Shown: positions 36,980 to 46,215, counted from the first letter of the stretch. The stretch: 64,000 nucleotides of DNA from an uncultured Phocaeicola sp. (GCA_958434805.1 CAUBDX010000007.1:1-64000), one strand, 5' to 3'. Program-made: numbers and translations. The notes: generated by a model not told the origin, from the sequence alone.

Positions 36980-37612
36980 ATGGAAAGTCACTATGTTATA
37001 AATTTAGGACGCCAGTTAGGAAGTGGCGGAAAAGAAATCGGAGAGAGATTAGCAAAAGACCTACATATTGCATTTTATGACAAAGAATTAATCAACCTCG
37101 CATCCGAAGAAAGCGGTCTTTGCCGTGAATTTTTCGAAAAAGCCGACGAGAAAGCTTCACAAACCATTTTAGGCGGATTATTTGGTACACGCTTTCCTTT
37201 CGTCACCGAAGGAGCTTATCCGTATAATTCTTACTTAAGCAACGACTCTTTATTTAAGATTCAAAGCGATGTAATCCGCCACCTGGCAGAAAAACAATCC
37301 TGCCTGTTTGTGGGTAGATGCGCTGATTATATTTTACGTGACCATCCGCGCTGCGTGAACGTATTCGTATCGGCTTCGCCTGAAGCTCGCATCGAACGCT
37401 TGATGCAGTTACATAATATCAGCGAAGAAGAAGCTGAAGACTTAATAGAGAAAGCCGATAAAAAGCGTTCTTCTTATTACAACTATTACAGCTACAAAAC
37501 GTGGGGAGCTGCAGCAACTTATCATCTTTGCATCGACTCTTCTGTTTTAGGCATAGAAGGAACGGTAGAATTCATAAAGAAATTCATCAAGCTTAAATTA
37601 AGGCTCGACTAG
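36980..37612 (+). CDS. Cytidylate kinase-like P-loop protein
   Basis: 210 residues. The N-terminal loop GRQLGSGGKEIGERLA (10-25) is the variant P-loop of the cytidylate-kinase-like family (PF13189), followed by FYDKELI and the FVGRCADYILRDHP segment with the lid-type arginines. It differs from canonical Cmk, so the nucleotide substrate is uncertain. Ends at a terminator shared with the convergent thr operon. Confidence 0.86.
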   Translation: MESHYVINLGRQLGSGGKEIGERLAKDLHIAFYDKELINLASEESGLCREFFEKADEKASQTILGGLFGTRFPFVTEGAYPYNSYLSNDSLFKIQSDVIRHLAEKQSCLFVGRCADYILRDHPRCVNVFVSASPEARIERLMQLHNISEEEAEDLIEKADKKRSSYYNYYSYKTWGAAATYHLCIDSSVLGIEGTVEFIKKFIKLKLRLD

Positions 37613-37637
37613 ATTTTCAGTTTGCACAGAGATCATA

Positions 37638-37671
37638 AAAGCCGCATCAAAGGAAGCTTCGATGCGGCTTT
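37638..37671. terminator. Bidirectional terminator shared with the thr operon
   Basis: Perfect 11-bp arms AAAGCCGCATC (37638-37648) and GATGCGGCTTT (37661-37671) between the convergent cytidylate-kinase-like gene and thrC. Confidence 0.8.
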
Positions 37672-37701
37672 GATAAAACTACAAATTCAAATTCAAGAAA
37701 A

Positions 37702-39003
37702 TCAACGACTCATTAAATAGCATTTAAATGAATCAAAATCTTTACTCATCGGTACACTTTGCTTCACGCCCTTCATGAATTCCTGCAACTTTTCCGGTAT
37801 AGCCACCTTATCTTCGATGATGCTTTCCACGGTTTGCAGGAACTTGGCTGGATGGGCAGTCTCTAAGAACACACCTGTCTCTCCCGGTTGTAATTGTTCA
37901 GACAAGGCGCGGTAACCACAGGCGCCATGAGGATCAAGTAAATAACCGGTACCATCATATACCGCTTTCACGGTTTGCCGGATTTGCTCATCCGTATAAG
38001 TTGCTCCGCTGATTTCAGACGAAATAGCTGCATGACTGTTTCCGTATAAATCGAGGATACGGGCAAAATTACTTGGAGCCCCCACATCCATTGCATTGGC
38101 TATGGTAGCCACAGAGGGACGTGGATTATATTTACCGGTCTGCAAATACTGATAAAAAATATCATTCCGGTTATTGGCGGCTATAAAACGAGCAATAGGC
38201 AATCCCATTCTTTTAGCAAAAAGCCCTGCCGTGATATTCCCGAAGTTTCCACTTGGTACACAAACCACCAGATTGTTTGCCTTACCCAGTTTCTTCAGCT
38301 GCGCATAAGCATAAAAATAATAAAAAGACTGAGGAAGGAAACGAGCCACATTAATTGAATTTGCTGAAGTAAGTTTCATATGCGCGTTCAACTCCTCATC
38401 CATAAAGGCATTTTTCACCAGTGCCTGACAATCATCAAAAGTGCCGTCAACCTCTATTGCAGTAATATTACGTCCAAGCGTAGTAAATTGTTTTTCCTGG
38501 ATTTCACTCACTTTACCCTTCGGATACAGCACATAAACATGGATACCTTCCACATCAAGAAATCCGTTGGCAACGGCACTACCCGTATCTCCCGATGTAG
38601 CAACCAGTACATTGACGGTCTTTTCTCCCGATTTACGGATAAAATAGCCCAGCAAGCGCGCCATAAAACGTCCGCCTACATCTTTAAAAGCAAGCGTTGG
38701 CCCGTGAAACAACTCTAAAGAATAAATAGACTGGGTCACTTTTACTGCCGGAACATCAAAGCTTAAAGTATCATATACGATTTGCTTCAACACATCGGCA
38801 GGTACATCTTCACCAAAAAAAGCATCAGCCACCCGATAAGCAATTTCCTGAAATGAAAGGGTTTCAATTTCTTCATAAAAGGAATTTGGCAATGGCTTAA
38901 TTTCATAAGGCATATAAAGGCCTTTATCTGCAGCCAAACCTTTTACCACGGCTTCTTCTAACGTAGCATCCGAAGCCTGTTTGTTAGTGCTATAATAGTT
39001 CAT
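37702..39003 (-). CDS. thrC: Threonine synthase
   Basis: 433 residues. Converts O-phosphohomoserine to threonine with PLP. N-terminal MNYYSTNKQASDATLEEAVVKGL is typical of the bacterial form, and the PLP lysine is Lys107 (LAFKDVGGRFMARLLG); GSAVANGF and VVCVPSGNFGN form the phosphate-binding site. Last gene of the thr operon, 11 bp after the phosphoglycerate-mutase-like gene, and closed by a terminator at 37638. Confidence 0.96.
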   Translation of the reverse strand: MNYYSTNKQASDATLEEAVVKGLAADKGLYMPYEIKPLPNSFYEEIETLSFQEIAYRVADAFFGEDVPADVLKQIVYDTLSFDVPAVKVTQSIYSLELFHGPTLAFKDVGGRFMARLLGYFIRKSGEKTVNVLVATSGDTGSAVANGFLDVEGIHVYVLYPKGKVSEIQEKQFTTLGRNITAIEVDGTFDDCQALVKNAFMDEELNAHMKLTSANSINVARFLPQSFYYFYAYAQLKKLGKANNLVVCVPSGNFGNITAGLFAKRMGLPIARFIAANNRNDIFYQYLQTGKYNPRPSVATIANAMDVGAPSNFARILDLYGNSHAAISSEISGATYTDEQIRQTVKAVYDGTGYLLDPHGACGYRALSEQLQPGETGVFLETAHPAKFLQTVESIIEDKVAIPEKLQEFMKGVKQSVPMSKDFDSFKCYLMSR

Positions 39004-39014
39004 AGTCGTATCTC

Positions 39015-40229
39015 TCAGTTAATATTCATAAACAGATTCATAAACTCATCTTTCTCCAAGAAGCTATACCCCCCATGCGAACATGCCACCTCATCGTAGG
39101 TCTGCACCCCGTCAGGCTCAATTCCCGGATAATAAACCAAGAACGGAACAGGTTCGGCAGTATGCGTACGGAGTTTACATGGAGTGGGATGATCGGGCAA
39201 TACTGCCCAAGCCACCGGCTCATTCCACTCTTTCACTGCCTCATAAATCGGACCGATGATACGACGATCAAGCGATTCTATGGTCTTTAATTTCAAATCC
39301 ACATCGCCCTCATGCCCAGCCTCATCACTGGCTTCCACATGAAGATAAACAAAATCATCGGTTCTTAAAGCCTCTAATGCCGCTTCCGCTTTTCCCTCAT
39401 AATTTGTATTATAAAGTCCAGTTGCTCCCTCAACCTCAATACACCTCAATCCGGCATAGTGACCTATTCCACGAATCAAATCAACCGCAGTTATTACCGC
39501 TCCCCTTTTTATTGAAGCATATTTCTCTGCCAGCGGCTTCATCTGTGGGCGATACCCCGGGCTCCACGGCCAAATACTGTTCGCCGGGTCTTTCCCTTCA
39601 GCCATACGCTTCAAGTTTACCGGATGCGAAGCCAGCAACTCCTGCGATTTCAATATCAAGGCATTCAGTAAATTAGCTGTTTCCTGAGCCTCAGCACACT
39701 TTGCCTGAATTAAATTCGGGCGGAAAGGCTGTAAGGGTATATCATGCGGAGGAACACAGGCTAAACGCTTATCACCTCCCTTTATTACCAACAAATGGCG
39801 ATATTGTACCCCCGTATAGAAATGTATCCGCTCATTACCCAGTTTCTCATCTAAGAACTTAACCAGTTCATCGGCCTCTTCAGTGGATATATGTCCGGCT
39901 GAATGATTTTTCAATGTCTCTCCCTCTACGCAAATAATATTACAACGCATAGCCATATCGCCCGGTTCCAGTTCGACACCGATACTGGCAGCTTCAAGTA
40001 CACCTCTTCCTTCGTAAACCAAAGGAAGATCATATCCCAATACCGACATATTTGCTACTTCACTTCCCGGATGGAAACCATCGGCAACCGTCTTCAACAT
40101 ACCGGTACGTCCCATCTTTGCCAACTTATCCATATAAGGTGTAGAGGCATGCTGCAGCAATGTATGATTTCCCAGAGAAGGTACAGCCCAATCAGCCATA
40201 CCATCCCCTAAAATGATAAGATGTTTCAT
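39015..40229 (-). CDS. Phosphoglycerate-mutase-like (ApgM) protein, probable homoserine kinase
   Basis: 404 residues of the alkaline-phosphatase/cofactor-independent phosphoglycerate mutase fold (COG3635 type). Metal-site and catalytic motifs are present: LGDGMAD (7-13), GSEVANMSVLGYD with the phospho-Ser, ASDEAGHEGD and LPDHPTP. It lies between thrA (3-bp gap) and thrC (11-bp gap), and no ThrB homologue is seen. The missing step between them is homoserine phosphorylation, so this gene is the natural candidate; comparative genomics has long predicted such a role for ApgM-like genes in Bacteroidetes thr operons. A glycolytic mutase role is the alternative. Confidence 0.88.
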   Translation of the reverse strand: MKHLIILGDGMADWAVPSLGNHTLLQHASTPYMDKLAKMGRTGMLKTVADGFHPGSEVANMSVLGYDLPLVYEGRGVLEAASIGVELEPGDMAMRCNIICVEGETLKNHSAGHISTEEADELVKFLDEKLGNERIHFYTGVQYRHLLVIKGGDKRLACVPPHDIPLQPFRPNLIQAKCAEAQETANLLNALILKSQELLASHPVNLKRMAEGKDPANSIWPWSPGYRPQMKPLAEKYASIKRGAVITAVDLIRGIGHYAGLRCIEVEGATGLYNTNYEGKAEAALEALRTDDFVYLHVEASDEAGHEGDVDLKLKTIESLDRRIIGPIYEAVKEWNEPVAWAVLPDHPTPCKLRTHTAEPVPFLVYYPGIEPDGVQTYDEVACSHGGYSFLEKDEFMNLFMNIN

Positions 40230-40232
40230 AAG

Positions 40233-42665
40233 CTAAATATTTGCAATACTCATAATATCAGCAAAGACACCGGCAGCAGTTACTCCTGCACCAGCTCCAT
40301 AACCTTGTATCAACATAGGATACTCATTATATCGTTCGGTAGTAAGCAGAATAATATTATTGCTTCCCTCCAAATTATAGAACGGATGTGAACGACCTAC
40401 CTCCTGTAAGGCAACCGTAGCTTTTCCGTTTTCCCACCGTGCCACAAAGCGCCAACGTTTATCCTCTGCTTCCAGTTTCTGACGCCGCTTCTCAAAATCA
40501 GCATCCAATTCAGGAATACGTTTCCAGAAATCATCCAATGAACCTTCAAAATACTTATCGGGCACAAAAAGCTGTTTTTCCACATCTTCCTGATTAACCC
40601 GATACCCCGCCTCACGCGCCAAAATCACCAGTTTACGAATCACATCCTTTCCACTCAAATCAATACGCGGGTCCGGTTCTGAATACCCTTCCTCTTTTGC
40701 TTTGCGGATGGTCTGACTCAACGGGGTATCAGCACTGATGGTATTAAAAATATAATTTAAAGTTCCGCTGACCACAGCCTCTATCTTCAGAATTTTATCT
40801 CCGCTATTTATCAAGTCATTAATGGTATTGATAACCGGAAGCCCTGCTCCCACATTTGTTTCGAAAAGAAATTTCACTCCACGCTGACGGGCTATATGTT
40901 TCAATTCAGCATAAATGTCATATTCTGCCGAGGCAGCAATTTTATTGGCAGCCACCACTGCAATGTTATGGCTTAAAAAATCTTTATATAATCCGGCGAT
41001 AGCAGGACTTGCCGTACAGTCAACGAAGACAGAATTAAAAATATTCATGCCAATTATTTCATCATGCAATACCTGCGGAGAAGAAGGAATCCCTTTTTCT
41101 TCCAGCTCGGCATGATAGTTAGAGAGGTCTATTCCACTGCGTGTAAACAGCGCATGATGTCCATTTGCTATTCCGACCACCTTCAGTTTGAGTCCCCTCT
41201 CCTGCTTTAATTTTTCCTGCTGACTATGAATCTGCTCAATCAAGCTGCTTCCCACCGTACCGATTCCACAAATGAAAAGGTTCAGCACCTGATACTCTGA
41301 AAGGAAGAAAGAATCATGAATTACATTCAGCGTCTTGCGAAGCGATCCACCCTCAACAACAAAAGAAATATTGGTTTCCGAAGCACCTTGTGCACAGGCA
41401 ATCACATTTATCCCGTTTCTGCCAAGCGTACCAAACAATTTTCCGGCAATACCCGGTGTGTGTTTCATATTCTCGCCTACAATAGCCACGGTAGCCAGAT
41501 TTCCCTCAGCCTTCATCGGAGAAATCTCTCCCATTTCAATTTCCTTGGCAAATTCCTCGTTCAGTACCTTGCATGCCAGCACTGCATCCTCATTACGTAC
41601 ACCTATTGAAGTGGAGTTTTCCGAAGAAGCCTGTGATACCAAGAATACACTGATGCCATTCTCAGCCAAAGTTTTAAATATCCGGTGATTCACTCCAATA
41701 ACCCCCACCATGCCCAGTCCGGTCATTGTAATCAGACAAGTATCATTAATCGACGAAATACCTTTAATCGGCTTTGATGAATGATCAGCTTCCTGCTTTA
41801 CAATGGTGCCCGGTGCATCCGGATTAAAGGTGTTCTTAATCAGAATAGGTATATTTTTATGACATACAGGATAAATAGTAGGAGGATAAACCACCTTTGC
41901 TCCGAAGTTACACAACTCCATAGCTTCCACATAACTCAACTCCGTAATAGGATAAGCCGTACTGATTACACGAGGGTCGGCAGTCATAAATCCATCCACA
42001 TCGGTCCATATCTCAAGAATATCGGCATCAAGTGAAGCAGCCAGGATAGAAGCGGTATAATCAGAGCCTCCCCGACCGAGATTTGTCACTTCACCTGTCT
42101 GCTTGTCCGATGAAATAAATCCCGGAACCAACGATACTTTGGGAAGCTCGCGAAAAGCCTCGCGGACCAGCTGAGTAGTCAGATCGGAATCAAGAATATG
42201 TTTGTTATGCTTTTTCTCTGTCTTGATAAACGTACGCGAATCAAACCATTTCGCCCCATCAATCAGGGTTGCTACAATGATAGACGACAAACGTTCACCG
42301 TAACTCACAATAGCTGCTGATGTTTTGGGTGACAAATCATGAATCAAGTAAATGCCCTGAAAGATATCTTTTAATTCGCTAAGCAATTCATTCACCTGAT
42401 CAAGCAGAATTTCGCGCTCACGCCCGGCTGGTATCACTGTATAAACCATCTCGATATGACGGTTTACTATTTCCTTCATCTCTTTCTCATAAGATGCGTC
42501 ACCGGCTGCAGCCATCCGTGAAGTCTTTATCAGCTTATCAGTTATTCCACCTAAGGCTGAAACCACTACAATCACGTCTTCATTGACAGCTTCTACAATT
42601 TTTTTTACGCTTAATACACTACTCACGGAACCTACGGATGTTCCGCCGAATTTCATAACTTTCAT
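40233..42665 (-). CDS. thrA: Bifunctional aspartate kinase / homoserine dehydrogenase
   Basis: 810 residues, the usual ThrA length. N-terminal aspartate kinase (MKVMKFGGTSVGS, 1-295), two ACT regulatory modules (about 310-455; GMVGVIGVNHRIF, GIAGKLFGTLGRNGINV) and a homoserine dehydrogenase (about 460-810; FICGIGTVGSSLIEQ for NAD(P), PDPRIDLSGKDV for substrate). It controls flux from aspartate to homoserine and is probably inhibited by threonine through the ACT modules. First structural gene of the operon. A 231-bp leader with a Thr/Ile-rich peptide and hairpins precedes it. Confidence 0.97.
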   Translation of the reverse strand: MKVMKFGGTSVGSVSSVLSVKKIVEAVNEDVIVVVSALGGITDKLIKTSRMAAAGDASYEKEMKEIVNRHIEMVYTVIPAGREREILLDQVNELLSELKDIFQGIYLIHDLSPKTSAAIVSYGERLSSIIVATLIDGAKWFDSRTFIKTEKKHNKHILDSDLTTQLVREAFRELPKVSLVPGFISSDKQTGEVTNLGRGGSDYTASILAASLDADILEIWTDVDGFMTADPRVISTAYPITELSYVEAMELCNFGAKVVYPPTIYPVCHKNIPILIKNTFNPDAPGTIVKQEADHSSKPIKGISSINDTCLITMTGLGMVGVIGVNHRIFKTLAENGISVFLVSQASSENSTSIGVRNEDAVLACKVLNEEFAKEIEMGEISPMKAEGNLATVAIVGENMKHTPGIAGKLFGTLGRNGINVIACAQGASETNISFVVEGGSLRKTLNVIHDSFFLSEYQVLNLFICGIGTVGSSLIEQIHSQQEKLKQERGLKLKVVGIANGHHALFTRSGIDLSNYHAELEEKGIPSSPQVLHDEIIGMNIFNSVFVDCTASPAIAGLYKDFLSHNIAVVAANKIAASAEYDIYAELKHIARQRGVKFLFETNVGAGLPVINTINDLINSGDKILKIEAVVSGTLNYIFNTISADTPLSQTIRKAKEEGYSEPDPRIDLSGKDVIRKLVILAREAGYRVNQEDVEKQLFVPDKYFEGSLDDFWKRIPELDADFEKRRQKLEAEDKRWRFVARWENGKATVALQEVGRSHPFYNLEGSNNIILLTTERYNEYPMLIQGYGAGAGVTAAGVFADIMSIANI

Positions 42666-42739
42666 GCGATTATATTATTAGCCTCTCCTGCCGTAATCAT
42701 TTACAGCAGAAGAACATTATAAAAAACAAGATATAATTT

Positions 42740-42793
42740 GATTAAAATAAAACGAAATGTCTGCATCCGCAGACGCGTTTCACGTAGAAACGC
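42740..42793 (-). terminator. Attenuator hairpins before thrA
   Basis: Reading the minus strand after the leader peptide: hairpin GCGTTTC/GAAACGC (42775-42793, 5-nt loop), directly followed by GTCTGC/GCAGAC (42759-42774, 4-nt loop), then a T-rich tract (CGTTTTATTTT). The second stem with the T-run is the likely terminator. Another small stem ACCCC/GGGGT lies across the leader-peptide stop codon at 42810-42822. Confidence 0.78.
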
Positions 42794-42807
42794 AAACCAT
42801 ACTATCC

Positions 42808-42897
42808 TTACCCCCGAGGGGTCATCCCGGTAGCTATCATGAAGAAGGGCATGCGCCCGGTCTCCGTCAAGATGATATGAAGATAGTAAACTGTCAT
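42808..42897 (-). CDS. Threonine operon leader peptide
   Basis: A 29-codon frame too short for the usual gene callers, starting MTVYYLHIILTETG and ending IATGMTPRG. Five Thr (ACA, ACG, ACC, ACC, ACC) and three Ile codons make up over a quarter of it, exactly the two amino acids that regulate the enterobacterial thr leader. It starts about 15 nt after the predicted transcription start and ends 15 nt before the first attenuator hairpin, as expected for ribosome-mediated attenuation. When charged tRNA-Thr or tRNA-Ile is short, a stalled ribosome would favour an alternative fold and read-through into thrA. The fold switch itself is inferred. Confidence 0.75.
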   Translation of the reverse strand: MTVYYLHIILTETGRMPFFMIATGMTPRG

Positions 42898-42918
42898 TGA
42901 TTAATGTTTTCTCGTTGG

Positions 42919-42948
42919 CAAATATAACAACATTTTTCTACAAACAAA
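42919..42948 (-). promoter_or_regulatory. Promoter of the thr leader-thrA operon
   Basis: Minus strand TTTG (42945-42948), 18 bp, then TATATTTG (42919-42926), a good Bacteroidales promoter. Transcription should start near 42912, just before the leader peptide. Confidence 0.65.
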
Positions 42949-43023
42949 TCGTTTTCATCTGTTTTTTTGCAATAATCTTAAATAATTCGGATAAAAGCAA
43001 AGAGAAAAGTGCAAATAATGTTG

Positions 43024-43031
43024 TAATTTTG
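43024..43031 (+). promoter_or_regulatory. -7 box for the LuxR-type regulator
   Basis: TAATTTTG fits TAnnTTTG and lies 28 bp before the ATG at 43060. Confidence 0.45.
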
Positions 43032-43059
43032 CAACAGAATAATCAAAGCATACCGCATC

Positions 43060-43641
43060 ATGAACCACTCAGCCGAAATAGCCATTATCGAACCAAATAC
43101 ACTGACCGCCCTCGGACTGCGCACCATACTGGAAGAGCTGCTTCCCGAAGCGACCATCCGCGTTTTTGCTTCGTTCAGCGAACTGACTGATGATACTCCG
43201 GATATGTATGCACATTATTTTATCTCTGCACAGATTTACTTTGAACATACGCCTTTCTTTATTGAAAGAAAGCCCAAAACCATTGTATTGGCTGCAGGAG
43301 AACAACCGCTTCTGAACGGGATTCCTACCTTAAACATTTACCTTCCCCAAGACCAGCTGGTAGCATCTATCATCAAACTGCGCCGATACGGCCATGCCGC
43401 TCCTCCTCTATCAGCCGATAACCAAGAAAGCGGCCATGAACTGTCACCGCGCGAAATAGAGGTACTGATACAGGTAACAAAAGGATTAATCAATAAGGAA
43501 ATAGCAGAAAAACTCAACATCAGCCTTACCACGGTTATCTCTCACCGGAAAAACATCACCGACAAATTAGGAATCAAATCGGTGTCCGGACTTGCCATCT
43601 ATGCGGTGATGCATGGATATATAGAAGCCGACCGGATTTGA
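43060..43641 (+). CDS. LuxR/NarL-type regulator with degenerate receiver domain
   Basis: 193 residues. The C-terminal LuxR helix-turn-helix is clear (LSPREIEVLIQVTKGLINKEIA at about 128-149, TTVISHRKNI). The N-terminal ~115 residues look like a response-regulator receiver, but the acidic pair is Glu11-Pro12, the phospho-acceptor region reads YFISAQIYFEH without a usable Asp, and the conserved Lys is replaced (YLPQD). It should therefore act without phosphorylation. It lies 92 bp before a TonB-dependent receptor gene on the same strand and may control it. Confidence 0.85.
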   Translation: MNHSAEIAIIEPNTLTALGLRTILEELLPEATIRVFASFSELTDDTPDMYAHYFISAQIYFEHTPFFIERKPKTIVLAAGEQPLLNGIPTLNIYLPQDQLVASIIKLRRYGHAAPPLSADNQESGHELSPREIEVLIQVTKGLINKEIAEKLNISLTTVISHRKNITDKLGIKSVSGLAIYAVMHGYIEADRI

Positions 43642-43733
43642 TTAATCCGCAAATCCTCATAAATTAGGATTGCATATCTCGCCATCATGCCGTTACTTTG
43701 CACCCGAATTACAAAACTTACAGATTTAACGGA

Positions 43734-46136
43734 ATGAAAAGACGTATCTCACTTATCCCTTTAATAGCTGTGACAGGAGTCATAGCTAATCCGGCTAATG
43801 CCGAAAACCATATCTCACCCAAAGACAGTACGAAAGTTATCGATATCGAGGAGGTAGTAGTGATTGCTACCCCTAAGGAGAACAACCGACTTCGCCAGCA
43901 ACCGGTATCTGCCACCTCTCTCTCGCAAAATGAAATGCGAAATCATGTGGTCAACTCGGTCAAATCGCTCTCGTCTCTTGTTCCGAATCTGTTTATACCC
44001 GATTATGGTTCAAAACTAACGACTTCGGTTTATGTACGTGGTATCGGTTCACGTACCAACACACCGGCAGTAGGATTATATGTTGATAACATTCCTTTTA
44101 TCGAAAAATCAGCATTCGACTTTAATTATGCCGATATTGAACGTATCGATGTTATGCGCGGTCCACAAGGTACCCTCTACGGAAGAAATACGATGGGAGG
44201 ACTGATTCGCGTGTTCACAAAATCGCCCTTCACCTACCAGGGAACCGACCTACGCTTAAGCGGGGCAACCTATAACGATTATCAAGCCTCACTGACCCAC
44301 TATCACCGCATCTCTAACCAGTTTGCTTTCTCTGTAGGTCTGTTTTACCGCCATGACGGAGGCTTTTTTAAAAATGCCTATAACGCAAAGCGCATTGACC
44401 GGAACAATGAATTCGGCGGACGCATCCGGGCTATTTACCTGCCTAAAGAAAACCTGAAACTGGACTTTACGGTAAATTACGAATACAATAACCAGGGAGG
44501 ATACCCTTATGCCTACACCGGAAAAACAACAGGAAAAGAAGACCGGGAGGAATATATCGGAAAGATTTCATACAATCACGACTGTGGATACAAGCGTAAC
44601 CTCGTAAACGGCGGATTAAATCTGGAATATCAAGCCGATGAATTCATATTGAGCAGCGTTACCGGAGTTCAGTATCTGTATGACCAGATGAATATGGATC
44701 AGGATTTTACCGAACAAAATATCTATACGCTTATTCAGAAGCAAAACTCAAAAACATTATCACAAGAATTTGTGCTTAAATCAAAGCCCGGAAGGAAATG
44801 GCAATGGACTACCGGCGTGAGCGGCTTTTACCAATGGCTCAAAACTGAAGCACCTGTTACTTTCTGTGAAGACGGAGTAAACAGCATGATTGAAGGAAAT
44901 GTCAACAAAATCTTTACCGCATTAAAACAAAGCAACCCACGTATGCCGGAGATGTCGTTAGATGTTACCGATCCGACTTTTACCGTAGGCGGACAATTCA
45001 AAAGCCCAGTGGGTAGCGTTGCGGTTTACCATCAATCTACCCTCAATGACTTATTTATCGAAGGACTGTCACTCACGGCAGGACTCCGGTTAGAGTATGA
45101 AAAATACTGGTTAGATTACCAGTCGGGCAGTACGCTGAATTTTGACTTCAACATCAAAATGCCTATGCGTCCCATTACGCTAAAAGGACTGCAAACCAAT
45201 CCGGCACTAAACGGTAAACTGAATACCGACAACCTGCAACTACTTCCTAAAATAGCTTTGCAATATGACTTTACAACCCAAAGCAATATCTACGCCAGTG
45301 TAACCAAAGGCTACCGCTCGGGAGGATATAACGTACAAATGTTCTCCGACCTTCTGCAAGGAGAGATGACTAACGGAATGATTGCAGCCATTGATGAAAA
45401 AAGCGGAGGCATGGTCAGCCAGATGGGAGGAGACAAAATACCTCACTACACTACGGATATTGAAAACGCCACCACTTACCGCCCGGAATATTCATGGAAT
45501 TATGAAGTTGGTGCACACTTGACCCTGCTTGACAGCAAACTGCAAACCGACTTTGCTGCTTTTTATATGGACACCCATGATCAGCAATTATCACGCTTTT
45601 CTGAAAACGGACTGGGACGCATTACCACCAATGCCGGAAAAAGCCGCAGTATAGGAGCTGAAATAAGTCTCCGCACGCAGATAACCAGTGTATTCAGCCT
45701 AAACGGAAATTACGGATACACCTATGCCACATTTACTGACTATGTTACCAATGAAAAGGTTGCAGGAGGAAAAATGGCTGAAATCAATTATAACGGAAAC
45801 TATGTTCCCTTTGTTCCGAAACACACCTTTAATATAGGTGGCCAATATGTTTTCGCATTACGCAAGCATTGTTTTCTGGACAATATCACGGTAAATGCCA
45901 ATTATAAAGCAGCCGGACGTATCTACTGGACAGAAAAAAACAATGCCAGCCAATCGCTCTACGGAACCTTAAACGGAAGAGTTAGCCTGAATAAAGGGAA
46001 CGGACAAATTGCCTTTTGGGTGAACAATGCTCTAAACAAAGATTATCAGGCTTTCTACTTTGAAACCATGAGCCGCGGATTTGCACAGGCCGGACGGCCG
46101 GTTCAAGTAGGTATCGACATCCGCTGCCGCTTCTGA
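43734..46136 (+). CDS. TonB-dependent outer-membrane receptor (non-SusC type)
   Basis: The frame opens at a TTG (43698), but the ATG at 43734 gives a signal peptide (MKRRISLIPLIAVTGVIANPANA), so I choose it: 800 residues. TonB-box-like IEEVVVIATPKE, a plug domain (SVYVRGIGSRTNTPAVGLYV, DVMRGPQGTLYGRNTMGG) and a 22-strand barrel ending in Phe (IDIRCRF). It lacks the carboxypeptidase-like domain of SusC proteins and has no SusD partner, so it more likely imports a siderophore, haem, vitamin or other small ligand. Paired with the upstream LuxR-type regulator. Confidence 0.93.
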   Translation: MKRRISLIPLIAVTGVIANPANAENHISPKDSTKVIDIEEVVVIATPKENNRLRQQPVSATSLSQNEMRNHVVNSVKSLSSLVPNLFIPDYGSKLTTSVYVRGIGSRTNTPAVGLYVDNIPFIEKSAFDFNYADIERIDVMRGPQGTLYGRNTMGGLIRVFTKSPFTYQGTDLRLSGATYNDYQASLTHYHRISNQFAFSVGLFYRHDGGFFKNAYNAKRIDRNNEFGGRIRAIYLPKENLKLDFTVNYEYNNQGGYPYAYTGKTTGKEDREEYIGKISYNHDCGYKRNLVNGGLNLEYQADEFILSSVTGVQYLYDQMNMDQDFTEQNIYTLIQKQNSKTLSQEFVLKSKPGRKWQWTTGVSGFYQWLKTEAPVTFCEDGVNSMIEGNVNKIFTALKQSNPRMPEMSLDVTDPTFTVGGQFKSPVGSVAVYHQSTLNDLFIEGLSLTAGLRLEYEKYWLDYQSGSTLNFDFNIKMPMRPITLKGLQTNPALNGKLNTDNLQLLPKIALQYDFTTQSNIYASVTKGYRSGGYNVQMFSDLLQGEMTNGMIAAIDEKSGGMVSQMGGDKIPHYTTDIENATTYRPEYSWNYEVGAHLTLLDSKLQTDFAAFYMDTHDQQLSRFSENGLGRITTNAGKSRSIGAEISLRTQITSVFSLNGNYGYTYATFTDYVTNEKVAGGKMAEINYNGNYVPFVPKHTFNIGGQYVFALRKHCFLDNITVNANYKAAGRIYWTEKNNASQSLYGTLNGRVSLNKGNGQIAFWVNNALNKDYQAFYFETMSRGFAQAGRPVQVGIDIRCRF

Positions 46137-46150
46137 TTGATTTATATTTC

Positions 46151-46205
46151 AAGTTTTGCAAATCTCCACTTCCACATTGAAAAGGAAGGCAGATTTGCAA
46201 AACTT
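46151..46205 (+). terminator. Perfect 15-bp hairpin after the TonB receptor
   Basis: Arms AAGTTTTGCAAATCT (46151-46165) and AGATTTGCAAAACTT (46191-46205) match perfectly; the loop holds a second short pairing (CTTCC/GGAAG). Confidence 0.75.
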
Positions 46206-46215
46206 AAGCCGATAA

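Noticed and set aside
42740..42897. A riboswitch upstream of thrA
   Set aside because: The hairpins are short, directly after a Thr/Ile-rich frame, and no known aptamer core was recognised. Leader-peptide attenuation explains the layout better.
43693..43700. Separate promoter for the TonB receptor
   Set aside because: TTACTTTG is one base off TAnnTTTG and no -33 element is seen; the receptor may have its own promoter, but the evidence is too thin to list.
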